A stretch of 63,633 nucleotides of DNA. It comes from CAYILR01 sp964364175. Its GTDB lineage: Bacteria; Bdellovibrionota; UBA1018. Of the stretch, positions 9,149-18,070 are shown piece by piece. Location: contig CAYILR010000022.1 of the NCBI GenBank assembly GCA_964364175.1, forward strand, positions 1-63,633, given 5' to 3'. A model generated the notes under the pieces. The model was not told the origin of the DNA and made no database searches. It saw only the letters and a list, made by a program, of their open reading frames with translations. The number at the start of each line of letters is the position of its first letter. Within the stretch, counting starts at the first letter, position 1. The position numbers and the translations under genes are program-made.

Positions 9149-10018
9149 TTACGGCACCACCTCAAGCCCATCCACAGCATTTAGAAACAATTCAGCATCC
9201 CACGCATCCACTTCTCTGGGGTCTTGTATAAATCCAATGGCATCTTTTTTTGCATTCTCCCAATCGATTGCCTTCAGGCGAGTCTGCAGCAACTCAGATA
9301 CTTTTTCACGTGTGAGTTTTTCTGTTTTCTGGAGAGTTCCACCCTCGTGCATTTTTTGTTCCAGGTAGCTCAGTTTCATGGGGATCTTCTGCCCCAGGTA
9401 CCAGAGCAGGTCATAAAAATCTCTCCCCTTCACGCGGTTTTTCCAATTTCTAAAAAGGACTGCATGCATTTTTCCAGCAAACAAAGAGCTCGGCTTAAGA
9501 ACGCAGATGGAGGCCGTAATCGGTGGAGTCAAAACCTTGACCTCTGTTTCAAATCCAGATGGGGGGAAAACATCGACTTCAAATTTAATTTTAAGAGATT
9601 GATTGGAAGGAATTTTTTTCGCCACCTCTCGAGCCGCTTCTATTTTCAGCAAATGAATTTGCGTGTTCGTCTTGAGGAATGCAGACTCAACTTTCCGATC
9701 TGCATCTTTTGGCACCTCGCTGATCTGCGCCTCAAATCCAAACGACTCTAATAACTCCACAACCGATGCAAAATAAGGTTTAAGTTTGAACTCAGGCTGA
9801 TGCCGGAAAAGAGTAAAATCGAGATCCTCAGAAAATCTGGGAAGCCCATAAAATATTCGAAGCGCAGTCCCTCCATAAAACGCAGCCTCTCGATAAAAAT
9901 GAGCCCTGGCCAGCCCAGCCAACGTAACTTCTTGCATGACTTCCTTGAGTGCATTTTCGAAATCGCGCGAGGTTTTGGGATTGTATTTTTGGATCAGAGA
10001 CTCAATTGGACTAGACAT
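9149..10018 (-). CDS. abiEii: AbiEii/AbiGii-type nucleotidyltransferase toxin (module 2)
   Basis: A 289-residue toxin paralogous to 434-1282. The start chosen is the ATG at 10016-10018, which gives the same MSxPIESLIQ beginning as the paralogue's MNPLIESLIQ; a longer frame from 10039 is less likely. The signature FYGGTALR, LPRFSED, DLDF and the later GRDFYDLLWY are all present, so the nucleotidyltransferase site looks intact. The start overlaps the antitoxin stop by 8 nt. The module lies between pilin clusters B and A on the same strand, 73 bp before cluster A begins, so read-through into the pilin genes is possible. Confidence 0.9.
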   Translation of the reverse strand: MSSPIESLIQKYNPKTSRDFENALKEVMQEVTLAGLARAHFYREAAFYGGTALRIFYGLPRFSEDLDFTLFRHQPEFKLKPYFASVVELLESFGFEAQISEVPKDADRKVESAFLKTNTQIHLLKIEAAREVAKKIPSNQSLKIKFEVDVFPPSGFETEVKVLTPPITASICVLKPSSLFAGKMHAVLFRNWKNRVKGRDFYDLLWYLGQKIPMKLSYLEQKMHEGGTLQKTEKLTREKVSELLQTRLKAIDWENAKKDAIGFIQDPREVDAWDAELFLNAVDGLEVVP

Positions 10019-10706
10019 CGAGACCTTCTTTCTGAGCAATCATCCAACGAAGCAAACGAGCTTCCTTTGCATTGCGATGATAATAGGGAATCAGTTCTTT
10101 GAGATGATCCTCCGAGATCAATTCCAAAAGACGTTCAGTATCGAGCCGCAAGTCCTCCTCTAGGAAGAGGCTGATATCCGCTTTTGATTTCCAGCTGATT
10201 TTTCCGGCTCGAAGATTGACATAATCCAGCAACGCCTTCTCAGGGCGAGCAATTAAGAAAGTCGCATCATCCACAGTCTGCATTGAATATCCGATCGCGT
10301 ATCTTTTTTTGTGAATATGATCGAAAGCAAAAGTCCCCACAGGAGTTTTAAATTGAGACGATCTCCGAGTCGTCACAGAAGTAATGATATGGACCCGGTC
10401 TGTCAGCAACCCATAATACTGCAAGGCCCATTCTGCAGAAACATAGGATGGAAAATACAAGCTGTTCGCAAAACTCTCCACATGGAGCAATTTCAGCTCA
10501 GAGGACTTTGAATTGAAATAGAGTCCCTTCTGAATCGACTGCAGATAGCCTTTTTTCGCGAGATCAAAAATTTTTTTCCGCGCGTTTTTGTATAGCTTCA
10601 GCCGATCTTTCAGCAACAAAAAATCCACTTTAGCCGGTAGCTGGCTAAGCAGCTCAAGATCGTCAGGCAAGCCTTGAGTTTTTATTTTTTTGCTCTTTTT
10701 TTGCAT
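10011..10706 (-). CDS. abiEi: AbiEi-type antitoxin and autorepressor (module 2)
   Basis: A 231-residue antitoxin paralogous to 1279-1908. After a lysine-rich start comes a winged-helix region (KIFDLAKKGYLQSIQKGLYF) and the AbiEi body with YVSAEWALQYYGLL, FKTPVGTFAFDHI and ARPEKALLDY, each lining up with module 1. It should neutralise the adjacent AbiEii and repress the promoter; an inverted repeat lies 6-22 bp upstream of its ATG. It starts 72 bp after the end of pilin cluster B, mirroring the pilin-to-AbiE order around module 1. Confidence 0.88.
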   Translation of the reverse strand: MQKKSKKIKTQGLPDDLELLSQLPAKVDFLLLKDRLKLYKNARKKIFDLAKKGYLQSIQKGLYFNSKSSELKLLHVESFANSLYFPSYVSAEWALQYYGLLTDRVHIITSVTTRRSSQFKTPVGTFAFDHIHKKRYAIGYSMQTVDDATFLIARPEKALLDYVNLRAGKISWKSKADISLFLEEDLRLDTERLLELISEDHLKELIPYYHRNAKEARLLRWMIAQKEGLDV

Positions 10707-10711
10707 GTCAA

Positions 10712-10728
10712 GTTACTAAAATAGTAAC
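10712..10728. promoter_or_regulatory. Probable AbiEi operator of module 2
   Basis: The sequence GTTACT-AAAAT-AGTAAC is a perfect inverted repeat with 6-bp arms immediately upstream of the antitoxin ATG (10704-10706). It shares a TTACT core with the 14-bp site of module 1, which fits related repressors that have diverged in specificity. Binding is inferred from the AbiE family. Confidence 0.6.
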
Positions 10729-10778
10729 ATTAGACACAATAAAAGTGCAAGCAGGACCTTTTACTCAATCCTATCAAT

Positions 10779-12014
10779 CTACTCCACACTAGCCGGAGCA
10801 AACCAAATATCGATAGCAGAGCCTTTTTTAGCTTTGCCCTTCTTGTCCTTGAAGTTGAAGGTCGAGATGCCGCGCCCAGTAGCCTTCAGTGGGATCCCAC
10901 CGAATTTTTCTCGGAATGCGGGGTCATACTTCAAGTCGATGGACGATACCTTCATCTCAGAGAGTTTTTGGATCTCTTCTTTCTGAGCAACGCCATCTCC
11001 ATTTTTATCCTGCCAGAGTAGAAGCTTGGCGAAGACTTCGTCTTTGAAGTCTAGTTTTCTGTCTTTGTTTTTGTCCTGTGCAATGAGGGCTGCAAAACCG
11101 TCATCAAACGCAGTGTTCTGGCCAAAGAGTTGATCCAGATTTTTGATGCTTCCATCTCCTTGGCTATCCACGGCCAAGAAATAGCCAGGAGAGTTGGCTT
11201 CGGGCCAGTAGGTATCTACTTTTGCAAGCGCCTTCAGGAATGAGCTTTTTCCACTAAATTTTGGGCGTTTTGCGTCGAAGAAAAGCATGATGGGCGAGTA
11301 GAACCCAATACATTGGGAGGTATCACCCCAAAAGCCACTGAGATATCCCGCTTCCTGTCCATCCCTCACTATTCCAGCAAAATCTGCCTTGATGACCGCA
11401 GACATTGAGCCGGAAATATTCACTTTTTCTCCCTGAAGCGAGAGCCACCCTGGACCACCATTATGATATCCTGACCGATAGATCGACAAGTTTGTGTAGT
11501 ATCCGATGGCTTTGATTCGAGTATCATCAAAATTCATTCCTGGAAAATCATCCAAGGAAAACTGAAGGCTGATTTTACGATTTGAGCACGCTAGTGTAGA
11601 TGCCGTATTAGCGCTCACAGCAACAGCTGTTCCACCCGCACCAGATCCAGGCGAAAAAGCGCAGCCTCCGTTCGCACTGCCGTCAGCAATCAAAGATCCT
11701 GGGAATGTGATGCGGTAGATTTTGCTTTCTTTGCCTGAAGTCAACGAGAACCAAGCCTCATTATTCAGCTCACTATTGGCAGTATCAACCCTCACCTCGC
11801 TATTGCTCCGCATGTTGCCGCCCCCATAACAACCCAACTCAAACACCAGACTGGGTTTTCCATTGGAATTCGGAACAATATCGGGATGGCCTCCCGAAAA
11901 TGAGGGCATCTCCTGCGGAAGCACGGTTCCAGATTTTTGATCCGCTAAAACTAGCGGAGATTTGACTGCTAGTATTCCTAACATCATCCAATAAGCTGTT
12001 TTGTTCTTTTTCAT
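10779..12014 (-). CDS. Secreted EF-hand-like protein, pilin cluster B
   Basis: The 411-residue product starts at an ATG with a strong TAGGAGGG ribosome site. A signal peptide (about residues 1-24, ending VLADQ) is followed by the LPQEMPSFSGGHPDIVP block shared with the cluster A secreted protein, then a Gly/Ser-rich domain. The C-terminal third carries three EF-hand-like loops: DSQGDGSIKNLD, DKNKDRKLDFKDE and DKNGDGVAQKEE. Calcium binding outside the cytoplasm is therefore likely. It is the last gene of cluster B, after the PilW-like gene. Its family is not otherwise recognised. Confidence 0.75.
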   Translation of the reverse strand: MKKNKTAYWMMLGILAVKSPLVLADQKSGTVLPQEMPSFSGGHPDIVPNSNGKPSLVFELGCYGGGNMRSNSEVRVDTANSELNNEAWFSLTSGKESKIYRITFPGSLIADGSANGGCAFSPGSGAGGTAVAVSANTASTLACSNRKISLQFSLDDFPGMNFDDTRIKAIGYYTNLSIYRSGYHNGGPGWLSLQGEKVNISGSMSAVIKADFAGIVRDGQEAGYLSGFWGDTSQCIGFYSPIMLFFDAKRPKFSGKSSFLKALAKVDTYWPEANSPGYFLAVDSQGDGSIKNLDQLFGQNTAFDDGFAALIAQDKNKDRKLDFKDEVFAKLLLWQDKNGDGVAQKEEIQKLSEMKVSSIDLKYDPAFREKFGGIPLKATGRGISTFNFKDKKGKAKKGSAIDIWFAPASVE

Positions 12015-12039
12015 ACTACGTCCCTCCTAAGACACCGGT

Positions 12040-13056
12040 TTAAGGACCTGCTGACGGCGAAGCCGCTGCAGCTGGCAATGAAGCGGAGACAGGTTTGTCC
12101 CATTTCAAACTATATTTAATCACTGTTGAAGCAATCGTATCTCGTGAAAATTCCACATGCTTGACTTTTCTAGCAATCACAAACTCAGAAGGTGCTTGAG
12201 CGCCGCTCATTTGCTTGATCTCAGCGCGAGAAAAGGTTCCTTTTTCATCTATTTTATATCGAACTAGTTTAACTGGTCTCACGAAGAGCAAGGTCCCTGT
12301 GCCACCCACAGGCGGGACTGAACGCAACATCTGATCGACGCTATTAACGACTGCTCCACTAATGGGGTGGTTCATGCTGAAAGCTGAATCCTCAACTCCC
12401 TCTGCAGTATGCACGGTTGGATTCACCAAATTGATTCCCGAGGCACCTGAATCCACCTGAGCTACAAAACCAAAAAATCTGGGCACGGGATCCGTTGGCA
12501 AAACGCGCAGCGGAACCGGTGTATAAAACATCAGGAAATTCTGTTTCTCCCACATTTTTCCAAATATTTTTTCATCGGTCTTCTCGTTCTTCTTATTCAT
12601 GTAGGTCTTGAGTTTCGCCAAATCAAACGTCACTGCTGTCACAGTGCCATCTTCAGCAGTTGTAATTTGATAAGCCTCGGGCGGATCGAATGCTATGGGT
12701 GTGCCCATGTCTTCGGAGTCAGCGATCAAAACCCAAAATTCGCCTTTTTGCTCCATGCGGTGAGTCCGAGTGCAATCCAAAACGCAGCGACCGTCTGGGA
12801 TGTAATCAAAAAACTTGGACTTCAGAATATTGAACGAAGGCGACGATCTCATCAAATCCTTGATGATCACTCGCTCCGCAAGTTTCTCGTCCGACATGTT
12901 TTCCAAACTCTTGTGTGCTTGTTCTCTTTGTTTCGTGACGTTGGTAAAAACGTAGGCTGCCCCACCTGCCACCAGTGCCGATAACCCAGCAGCGATCAAT
13001 ATCTCAGTCATCGTGAATCCGGACTCGGAGTGGTGATGAAAAATTCCTTTTTTCAT
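12040..13056 (-). CDS. Minor pilin-like prepilin (PilW-like position), pilin cluster B
   Basis: The 338-residue product uses the ATG at 13054-13056, which overlaps the preceding stop by 1 nt (TAATG) and yields a normal prepilin start: MKKGIFHHHSESG then FTMTEILIAAGLSALVAGG with Glu at +5. An upstream in-frame extension to 13206 is an artefact. The remainder is a large soluble domain paralogous to 4550-5533, including the LVRYKI segment near the C-terminus, but without the EF-hand loop found there. It probably acts as a minor pilin with the two genes upstream. Confidence 0.85.
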   Translation of the reverse strand: MKKGIFHHHSESGFTMTEILIAAGLSALVAGGAAYVFTNVTKQREQAHKSLENMSDEKLAERVIIKDLMRSSPSFNILKSKFFDYIPDGRCVLDCTRTHRMEQKGEFWVLIADSEDMGTPIAFDPPEAYQITTAEDGTVTAVTFDLAKLKTYMNKKNEKTDEKIFGKMWEKQNFLMFYTPVPLRVLPTDPVPRFFGFVAQVDSGASGINLVNPTVHTAEGVEDSAFSMNHPISGAVVNSVDQMLRSVPPVGGTGTLLFVRPVKLVRYKIDEKGTFSRAEIKQMSGAQAPSEFVIARKVKHVEFSRDTIASTVIKYSLKWDKPVSASLPAAAASPSAGP

Positions 13057-13505
13057 TATCGATTCCCCACAATGAAGGTGTAATCTTGGCAATTTCCATC
13101 GCCAAAAAGTTTTGTGTGCGTCAGCCGAACAGTGACTTTGTACAGACCTCGGTAGCCATCCAGAGGTTGAACCCAATAACCCAGTTTTCCAGGGCAATTC
13201 GGGCAAGATTTGGCAGTCGTATAAACATCAATGTCCCAGGCTACAGGCAACGGCTCAGCATTCGTGCACTTCCCGTTCAATGGAGTGGTATTGACGATCC
13301 CAAAATCGATTTGAAACTGATTGACGTCAGCTACGACTTTCTTCAGCACAGAATCAACGATTTGATCGTTCGAACTCGAACTCTTGGCCTGCTGTGTTTG
13401 GTCCAGGTAATGATTCATGGCAGACTGAACCCCCACAAAAACAATGGAGAGCAACCCCAATGCGATCAATGTTTCCAGAATGGTAAATCCACGATTGTTC
13501 ATCAT
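13056..13505 (-). CDS. Minor pilin-like prepilin (PilV-like position), pilin cluster B
   Basis: The 149-residue product has a very short prepilin leader (MMNNRG) and FTILETLIALGLLSIVFVG with Glu at +5. It keeps the SCPNCPGKLGYW motif and the VTVRLTH segment of its cluster A paralogue (5530-5988). Its start overlaps the upstream large gene by 4 nt and its stop overlaps the next start by 1 nt, so the cluster is one tightly coupled transcript. Role as minor pilin or pseudopilin is inferred. Confidence 0.85.
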   Translation of the reverse strand: MMNNRGFTILETLIALGLLSIVFVGVQSAMNHYLDQTQQAKSSSSNDQIVDSVLKKVVADVNQFQIDFGIVNTTPLNGKCTNAEPLPVAWDIDVYTTAKSCPNCPGKLGYWVQPLDGYRGLYKVTVRLTHTKLFGDGNCQDYTFIVGNR

Positions 13506-16500
13506 GGTCCACCCCCTGAGCCTTGCTCTCGCTTCTCTTTGGCAATTGCTGTAGCGTCCTGGGTCATTGTTTTGATCTGATCAAACATCACAGATCCACC
13601 CACTCGACGGAACAAGTCCAATGTCATGAAATTTTTTGATCTGAAGGGCGCGTTGCACGTGGTTGCTGACGCTCCAGGCAACAAACCGCAATCCGGAGTC
13701 ACACTCGTCCACTGAATCGGATTCACCTTATCTCGAAGGTAAGCAGGGCTGCAACGATACAGCTCATTGGCACGACCAAGAGACGGCTGTGGCATCCATA
13801 CCGGCAAATTGGGCGAAACTGCACAGACAGCTGGACCCTCAGGGCGCTCTGGAGTGATCGGAGGCTTGATCGTTCCCCAAAGAGCACCTTTTGCTCGAAG
13901 AGTCGTCAACGAAGCCGGATGATAGATGCTTCTCCAAGTAATTGCGCTTTTCTTTAAAGTATCAGGAGCTATTTTTAGTTTTCCGACGATCAGCGTTCCA
14001 ATGATTTCGAGTAGCTTGGTCCGTTGCTGATACGAGCCTGTCGATACCGATACCGATCCATCCGCATTCTGAGAATAAGAATAATCGATATATAATTCAT
14101 CACAGGTCAAAAATGCCATCACGGTCGTAACCGAAGCATCAATCACACACTTATCCAGAATCGAACCCACATGAAAAAAATCTTGGTTGTCTGAATTGAT
14201 CACGAGAATATTTTTTGAATCTGGAATCGTTCTCGGCAAAACCGCGTGTTTGGGAGCAAAGTGCCAAGAAGTCATGGTTGATTTTCCGTAATCCGTATCC
14301 CAATCCCCCCCTCCCGTCGCGACAGCCTGATTTTTATTGCATTCGTCTGCCAGGTCTTGCTCTGATTCAGATGGTGTCGATGCGGCCGCCGATGCTCCAT
14401 TCAGTAATTTCCATACTGCCACTGTATAAGATCCATCAGGAGGAGCCTCTTTCAATTTCGCGTTCGAACCTGAAGTGTCCATCGCATAAACCATCTTCTT
14501 GTACTTGCTGTTTTTTTGGTTCGGACCTACCCCTGGCTCTCGAGTATCCTTCCCGTTCACCTTGGATACGCCCACATCGTAGGCTGATATTTCTAGGATG
14601 GGAGCTGAAGTTAAATACCCAACCCCTTTGGCCGAAAACTCCAATCCAACGTAGCCAGGCTTCTTAGGGTTGAAGGATGATACGATTTCAAACTCTATTG
14701 TTTTTCCATCGACTGCGCCCACGGAATCCAGAGCAGTGACATAGGCCTGATTTTGATTCCTGCTAGCGAGTATAGCGTCTCTCTCAGCAGTAATCGCAGT
14801 TCCTCCTTTTCCTTCACACTCCGTGAGACTTGCATTGCAATTATAGGGAGGCAGCTGACATGGAGATGGGCCGACACTGCTGGACGGGCTGGGAGCTGGA
14901 ATCGGGGCCGGGCTTGGATAGGGGGTGACTGATGGATTCATGCAAACGATCTGATAATTTTTATTATAAAGCTGTTGATCCTGTGACACCACTTGCGCCT
15001 GAAGATCTGCCTTGGCTTGAGTTGGCCCAGCGGCTCCAGAGGCGTAGGCAAGGGCGAATTTCAATTTGCTCGCACTACCCAGATCTCCCGACACCGTCAC
15101 AGTGTTTTTGGCGAACGTGAACGTCGCTTTGACATTCAAAAGTGGCTTTTGCTGATTCACAGCAGTGCTCGAGTCCAGGGAACTCACTTTCACTGATGAA
15201 GTGCTCACGGCTGGATCTCCAGCGAACGCCCCAGTACTGACCGTGTTCCAACAAGGACTCTTATCCCCGCCTGCTCCACCACAGGTGGCATCGGAGCCTG
15301 GGCTTCTTTCAACACTCAGCCCATTCACGGGGACGAATTCGCTAGGACTGGTTAAGCCTATGTCATAAACATAAATCTGCTTGAGATCCTTGCCGCTCCC
15401 TGACTCCTGAACGGCCTCCTTTTTACGGGCCATGAGATAAGCGTCTTTGCTTGCGTTGAGATCGGCGAACAACTGGCTTCGAGAAATGCACTTGCTCATC
15501 AGGCTTGTATCTACAGTACACGCTGCGGGATCATTAAAAAGACAGTCCAGTCCCGAGTCCTTCATCTCAAGCTTGAGTCCACGCAAAAATCCGCCAAAAA
15601 CACCCACATTTTGATAATTATAGGTGCTATCATCACCGCCCGCATTCAGAGGTTTGAATGGATCAAATCCACCTCCCTCTGATTTTTTCTGGTAAATGAC
15701 TCCTTCACCGAGCGAAACAGAATCTCCGAAAGTAATATTCACAAAGTCACCACTGGTGCTGCCCTCAGGAGCCTTGGCACCCAAGTAAATATTCTTGTTC
15801 ACAAAAACGGGGCTTTGAAAAACTAGCCCTGCACCAGTCGCTTCCGTTTTTTTAGCCCCGATAAAGGAGGAGTCCGATTTGGATTTACTCTCTTCAGGAA
15901 TATCCAATGCGCTATTTCCTAAAACCAAATTACCGCTGGTGATTAGAGAAAAATTGGCTAACTCCCTGGGAAAAAACGCAATCAAAGCCTCAGACTCAAG
16001 CGATGTACCGAGAGACTGACCCGCTTTTTGCCGGAGTCCCACAGAAAATCTGAGATAAACTTCTCTCCCCTTTCGCGCAACTGAATCATCCCGACTGACC
16101 TTAACGGAGAGGTAATCAACAACGCCTTTTCCTTTCAGAGGCTGCAGAATCGTGTAAAGCGGATGTTGGTCAGAGATGCTGCTGAGAGCGACTGTGCGTT
16201 CGATTTTATTTCCCTTCAAAAACACATCAGATCGAGTTTTCCCCATAGCGTCTGCCAATATGTCCGCTGTAGTGGGCAGAAACAGAAGTCTTTCAGTGTT
16301 GCTCTCGTCCAAAACACCGCTGCATAATTTTCGGGTCAAATTATCGCTCACACATGCCCGCTGTTTGACAATCCAAATAATGTAATCGAGAGAACTTGCT
16401 AGGGCGAGATTGATTTGAGTTTGATACTGCATGGATGCTTTTTGAACTGCGATGGTGCGAAAATAATCGTAGTAGCTAACAATCCCCGCGATCGATGCAG

Positions 16501-16603
16501 CGCCCATCACGCCGACCATCGTAATCAAGACATTCCCACGCGTACGCTCGCGCTTGGGAAAAACTCGAGACAACACTTTTTTTAATCCTTTAAATTTCTT
16601 CAT
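13502..16603 (-). CDS. Very large PilX-like pilin-operon protein, cluster B
   Basis: The 1033-residue product starts at the ATG at 16601-16603 with AGGA just upstream; an extension to 16630 is less likely. It has a basic leader (PKRERTRGN) and one membrane helix, then a very long exported region. Blocks shared with cluster A include DQHPLY, KGREVYLRFSV, GAGLVFQSPVFVN and TSVTPDCG. A Pro/Ser-rich linker lies near residue 560 at the equivalent position. Extra Lys/Gln/Gly-rich residues end the protein. As in cluster A, the prepilin Glu at +5 is absent. It is first in its operon; adhesin or tip function is speculative. Confidence 0.7.
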   Translation of the reverse strand: MKKFKGLKKVLSRVFPKRERTRGNVLITMVGVMGAASIAGIVSYYDYFRTIAVQKASMQYQTQINLALASSLDYIIWIVKQRACVSDNLTRKLCSGVLDESNTERLLFLPTTADILADAMGKTRSDVFLKGNKIERTVALSSISDQHPLYTILQPLKGKGVVDYLSVKVSRDDSVARKGREVYLRFSVGLRQKAGQSLGTSLESEALIAFFPRELANFSLITSGNLVLGNSALDIPEESKSKSDSSFIGAKKTEATGAGLVFQSPVFVNKNIYLGAKAPEGSTSGDFVNITFGDSVSLGEGVIYQKKSEGGGFDPFKPLNAGGDDSTYNYQNVGVFGGFLRGLKLEMKDSGLDCLFNDPAACTVDTSLMSKCISRSQLFADLNASKDAYLMARKKEAVQESGSGKDLKQIYVYDIGLTSPSEFVPVNGLSVERSPGSDATCGGAGGDKSPCWNTVSTGAFAGDPAVSTSSVKVSSLDSSTAVNQQKPLLNVKATFTFAKNTVTVSGDLGSASKLKFALAYASGAAGPTQAKADLQAQVVSQDQQLYNKNYQIVCMNPSVTPYPSPAPIPAPSPSSSVGPSPCQLPPYNCNASLTECEGKGGTAITAERDAILASRNQNQAYVTALDSVGAVDGKTIEFEIVSSFNPKKPGYVGLEFSAKGVGYLTSAPILEISAYDVGVSKVNGKDTREPGVGPNQKNSKYKKMVYAMDTSGSNAKLKEAPPDGSYTVAVWKLLNGASAAASTPSESEQDLADECNKNQAVATGGGDWDTDYGKSTMTSWHFAPKHAVLPRTIPDSKNILVINSDNQDFFHVGSILDKCVIDASVTTVMAFLTCDELYIDYSYSQNADGSVSVSTGSYQQRTKLLEIIGTLIVGKLKIAPDTLKKSAITWRSIYHPASLTTLRAKGALWGTIKPPITPERPEGPAVCAVSPNLPVWMPQPSLGRANELYRCSPAYLRDKVNPIQWTSVTPDCGLLPGASATTCNAPFRSKNFMTLDLFRRVGGSVMFDQIKTMTQDATAIAKEKREQGSGGGP

Positions 16604-16738
16604 ACGTCCTGATTCATTTAAGAATAGCACGCGGTTCTGAATAAATTGTTAATTCGGCCGATATATTTTTTGTTGATATTGTTAGGTTTAAATTTATTTT
16701 GTTGATTAAATTACAGTGTCACATTCGACACATGAAAA

Positions 16739-17662
16739 TTATTTGAAAATCTCTCTGGCTCTCTGCGCGTCCTGAGCGATCTGAGTCTTCAGTTCTTCCA
16801 TCCCGGAGAATTTCCGCTCTTCGCGAATTTTTTCGACAAAATGCACTCGCACCCGCGCCTCGTAAAGATCCACGTGCCGGTCCAGAACATGCACCTCCAG
16901 GCTCACACCGCCCAGAGAAGAAACCGTGGGCCTCACTCCCAGATTGGCGACTGCAGACCACCGCTCAGAGCCCACCTCAAACTCCACAGCGTAGACCCCC
17001 AACGGGAGAATCAACTTCGGCTCGAACCTGACGTTGGCTGTGGGGAACCCAATGGTCCTGCCCCGAGCATCCCCTCTCACCACCACTCCGGAATACGAGA
17101 ACCTGGATCCCAGTAATTCGTGAGCAAGTTTTAAATTTCCCTGATGCAATAATTCACGGATTTTGGAGCTCGAAACTGTGCACCCCGACAGACTCTGCTG
17201 CGGAATCATCTCCAGGTCAACGCCCGCCTCCTGGCAAAGCCGACGCAGAATCTCCAAACTCCCCTGCCTGTCCTTGCCAAACCCGAAATCATACCCCACC
17301 ACCACAGCGCTGGCGCGGAGAACGCCCAAAATCACATCCGAGAAAAATCGCTCCGCCGACATCATGGAGAAATCTCGGCTGAACGGCTCCTCCACATACC
17401 AACTCACGCCCAGCCCCTCAATCAACGCAGCTTTTTCCTCGTAAGTCGTCAGCAACTCGAGCGGCTGTCCCGGCTTTAAAATCGCGCGTGGGTGGGGGCG
17501 GAAGGTATAAACCGCAGCCAAACCACCCATTGCCTGAGCTTTGGCCACCGCTGTCCCGATGATTTTGCGATGTCCGTGATGAACACCATCAAAATTTCCG
17601 ATGGTGACAACCGTGGAAGCTGGAGCCGCGTTGATTTGTCGATAACCCAAAAACTGGTGCAT
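16739..17662 (-). CDS. ribF: Bifunctional riboflavin kinase / FAD synthetase
   Basis: RibF converts riboflavin to FMN and then FAD. The 307-residue length is standard. The N-terminal FAD synthetase domain shows TIGNFDGVHHGHRK near residue 20 (nucleotidyltransferase HxGH-like motif) and VVGYDFGFGKDRQG, then SSSKIREL near 165. The C-terminal riboflavin kinase domain shows RTIGFPTANV near residue 205 and the GVYAV segment. It follows the YkgJ-like gene by only 3 bp on the same strand, so the two are probably cotranscribed. Assignment is very secure. Confidence 0.96.
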   Translation of the reverse strand: MHQFLGYRQINAAPASTVVTIGNFDGVHHGHRKIIGTAVAKAQAMGGLAAVYTFRPHPRAILKPGQPLELLTTYEEKAALIEGLGVSWYVEEPFSRDFSMMSAERFFSDVILGVLRASAVVVGYDFGFGKDRQGSLEILRRLCQEAGVDLEMIPQQSLSGCTVSSSKIRELLHQGNLKLAHELLGSRFSYSGVVVRGDARGRTIGFPTANVRFEPKLILPLGVYAVEFEVGSERWSAVANLGVRPTVSSLGGVSLEVHVLDRHVDLYEARVRVHFVEKIREERKFSGMEELKTQIAQDAQRAREIFK

Positions 17663-17665
17663 TTT

Positions 17666-18025
17666 TTACTTCTTTAGCGAGGTTACTTCTTCTGTTGGCT
17701 TGAACTTGTACCCGCATTGATCAATCTCAGAGTCCACGGCATCAAAAGGATAATTGAAGCAATTGGCCGGCCTGAGATCCCCATAAACACGGCAGTACGG
17801 GAGATTCTGCCCATCCCGGCCGAGAAACGCGCACTTGTAGATCAGCTCGCAGCACAATCCGCACCGATGGCATTCTCCTTGGCGGGTTTCTACAATCGCC
17901 TTTTGAATATAATCTTTATGGAAAGTACCCAGGTAAAATCGGCGCCATTTGCGTAAAAACTGCCCGACGAACGTCCTTTGAGTGACATTTCGATCGTACC
18001 AGGCTCGAATGAAAGCTTGACTCAT
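17666..18025 (-). CDS. YkgJ-family cysteine-cluster protein
   Basis: The 119-residue product carries the cysteine cluster CHRCGLCC at about residues 52-59 and further cysteines in YKCAFL, YCRVYGDLRP and NCFNYPF. This is the pattern of the YkgJ/UPF0153 family, thought to bind zinc or an iron-sulfur cluster. The biochemical role is unknown. It sits just before ribF, and its start is separated by about 45 bp from the divergent histidine kinase gene. Confidence 0.8.
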   Translation of the reverse strand: MSQAFIRAWYDRNVTQRTFVGQFLRKWRRFYLGTFHKDYIQKAIVETRQGECHRCGLCCELIYKCAFLGRDGQNLPYCRVYGDLRPANCFNYPFDAVDSEIDQCGYKFKPTEEVTSLKK

Positions 18026-18070
18026 ATATGTATTTCTTAAATCAAAAATGAGTTAGAATCACCCCGAAAC

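Noticed and set aside
9224..9751. Open frame of 175 codons antisense to abiEii of module 2
   Set aside because: Composition is odd and the opposite strand carries an intact toxin gene.
18026..18070. Sigma-54 promoter for the NtrC-type regulator operon
   Set aside because: No TGGCAC-N5-TTGC pattern is present; a weak TAGAAT -10 box is the only candidate.
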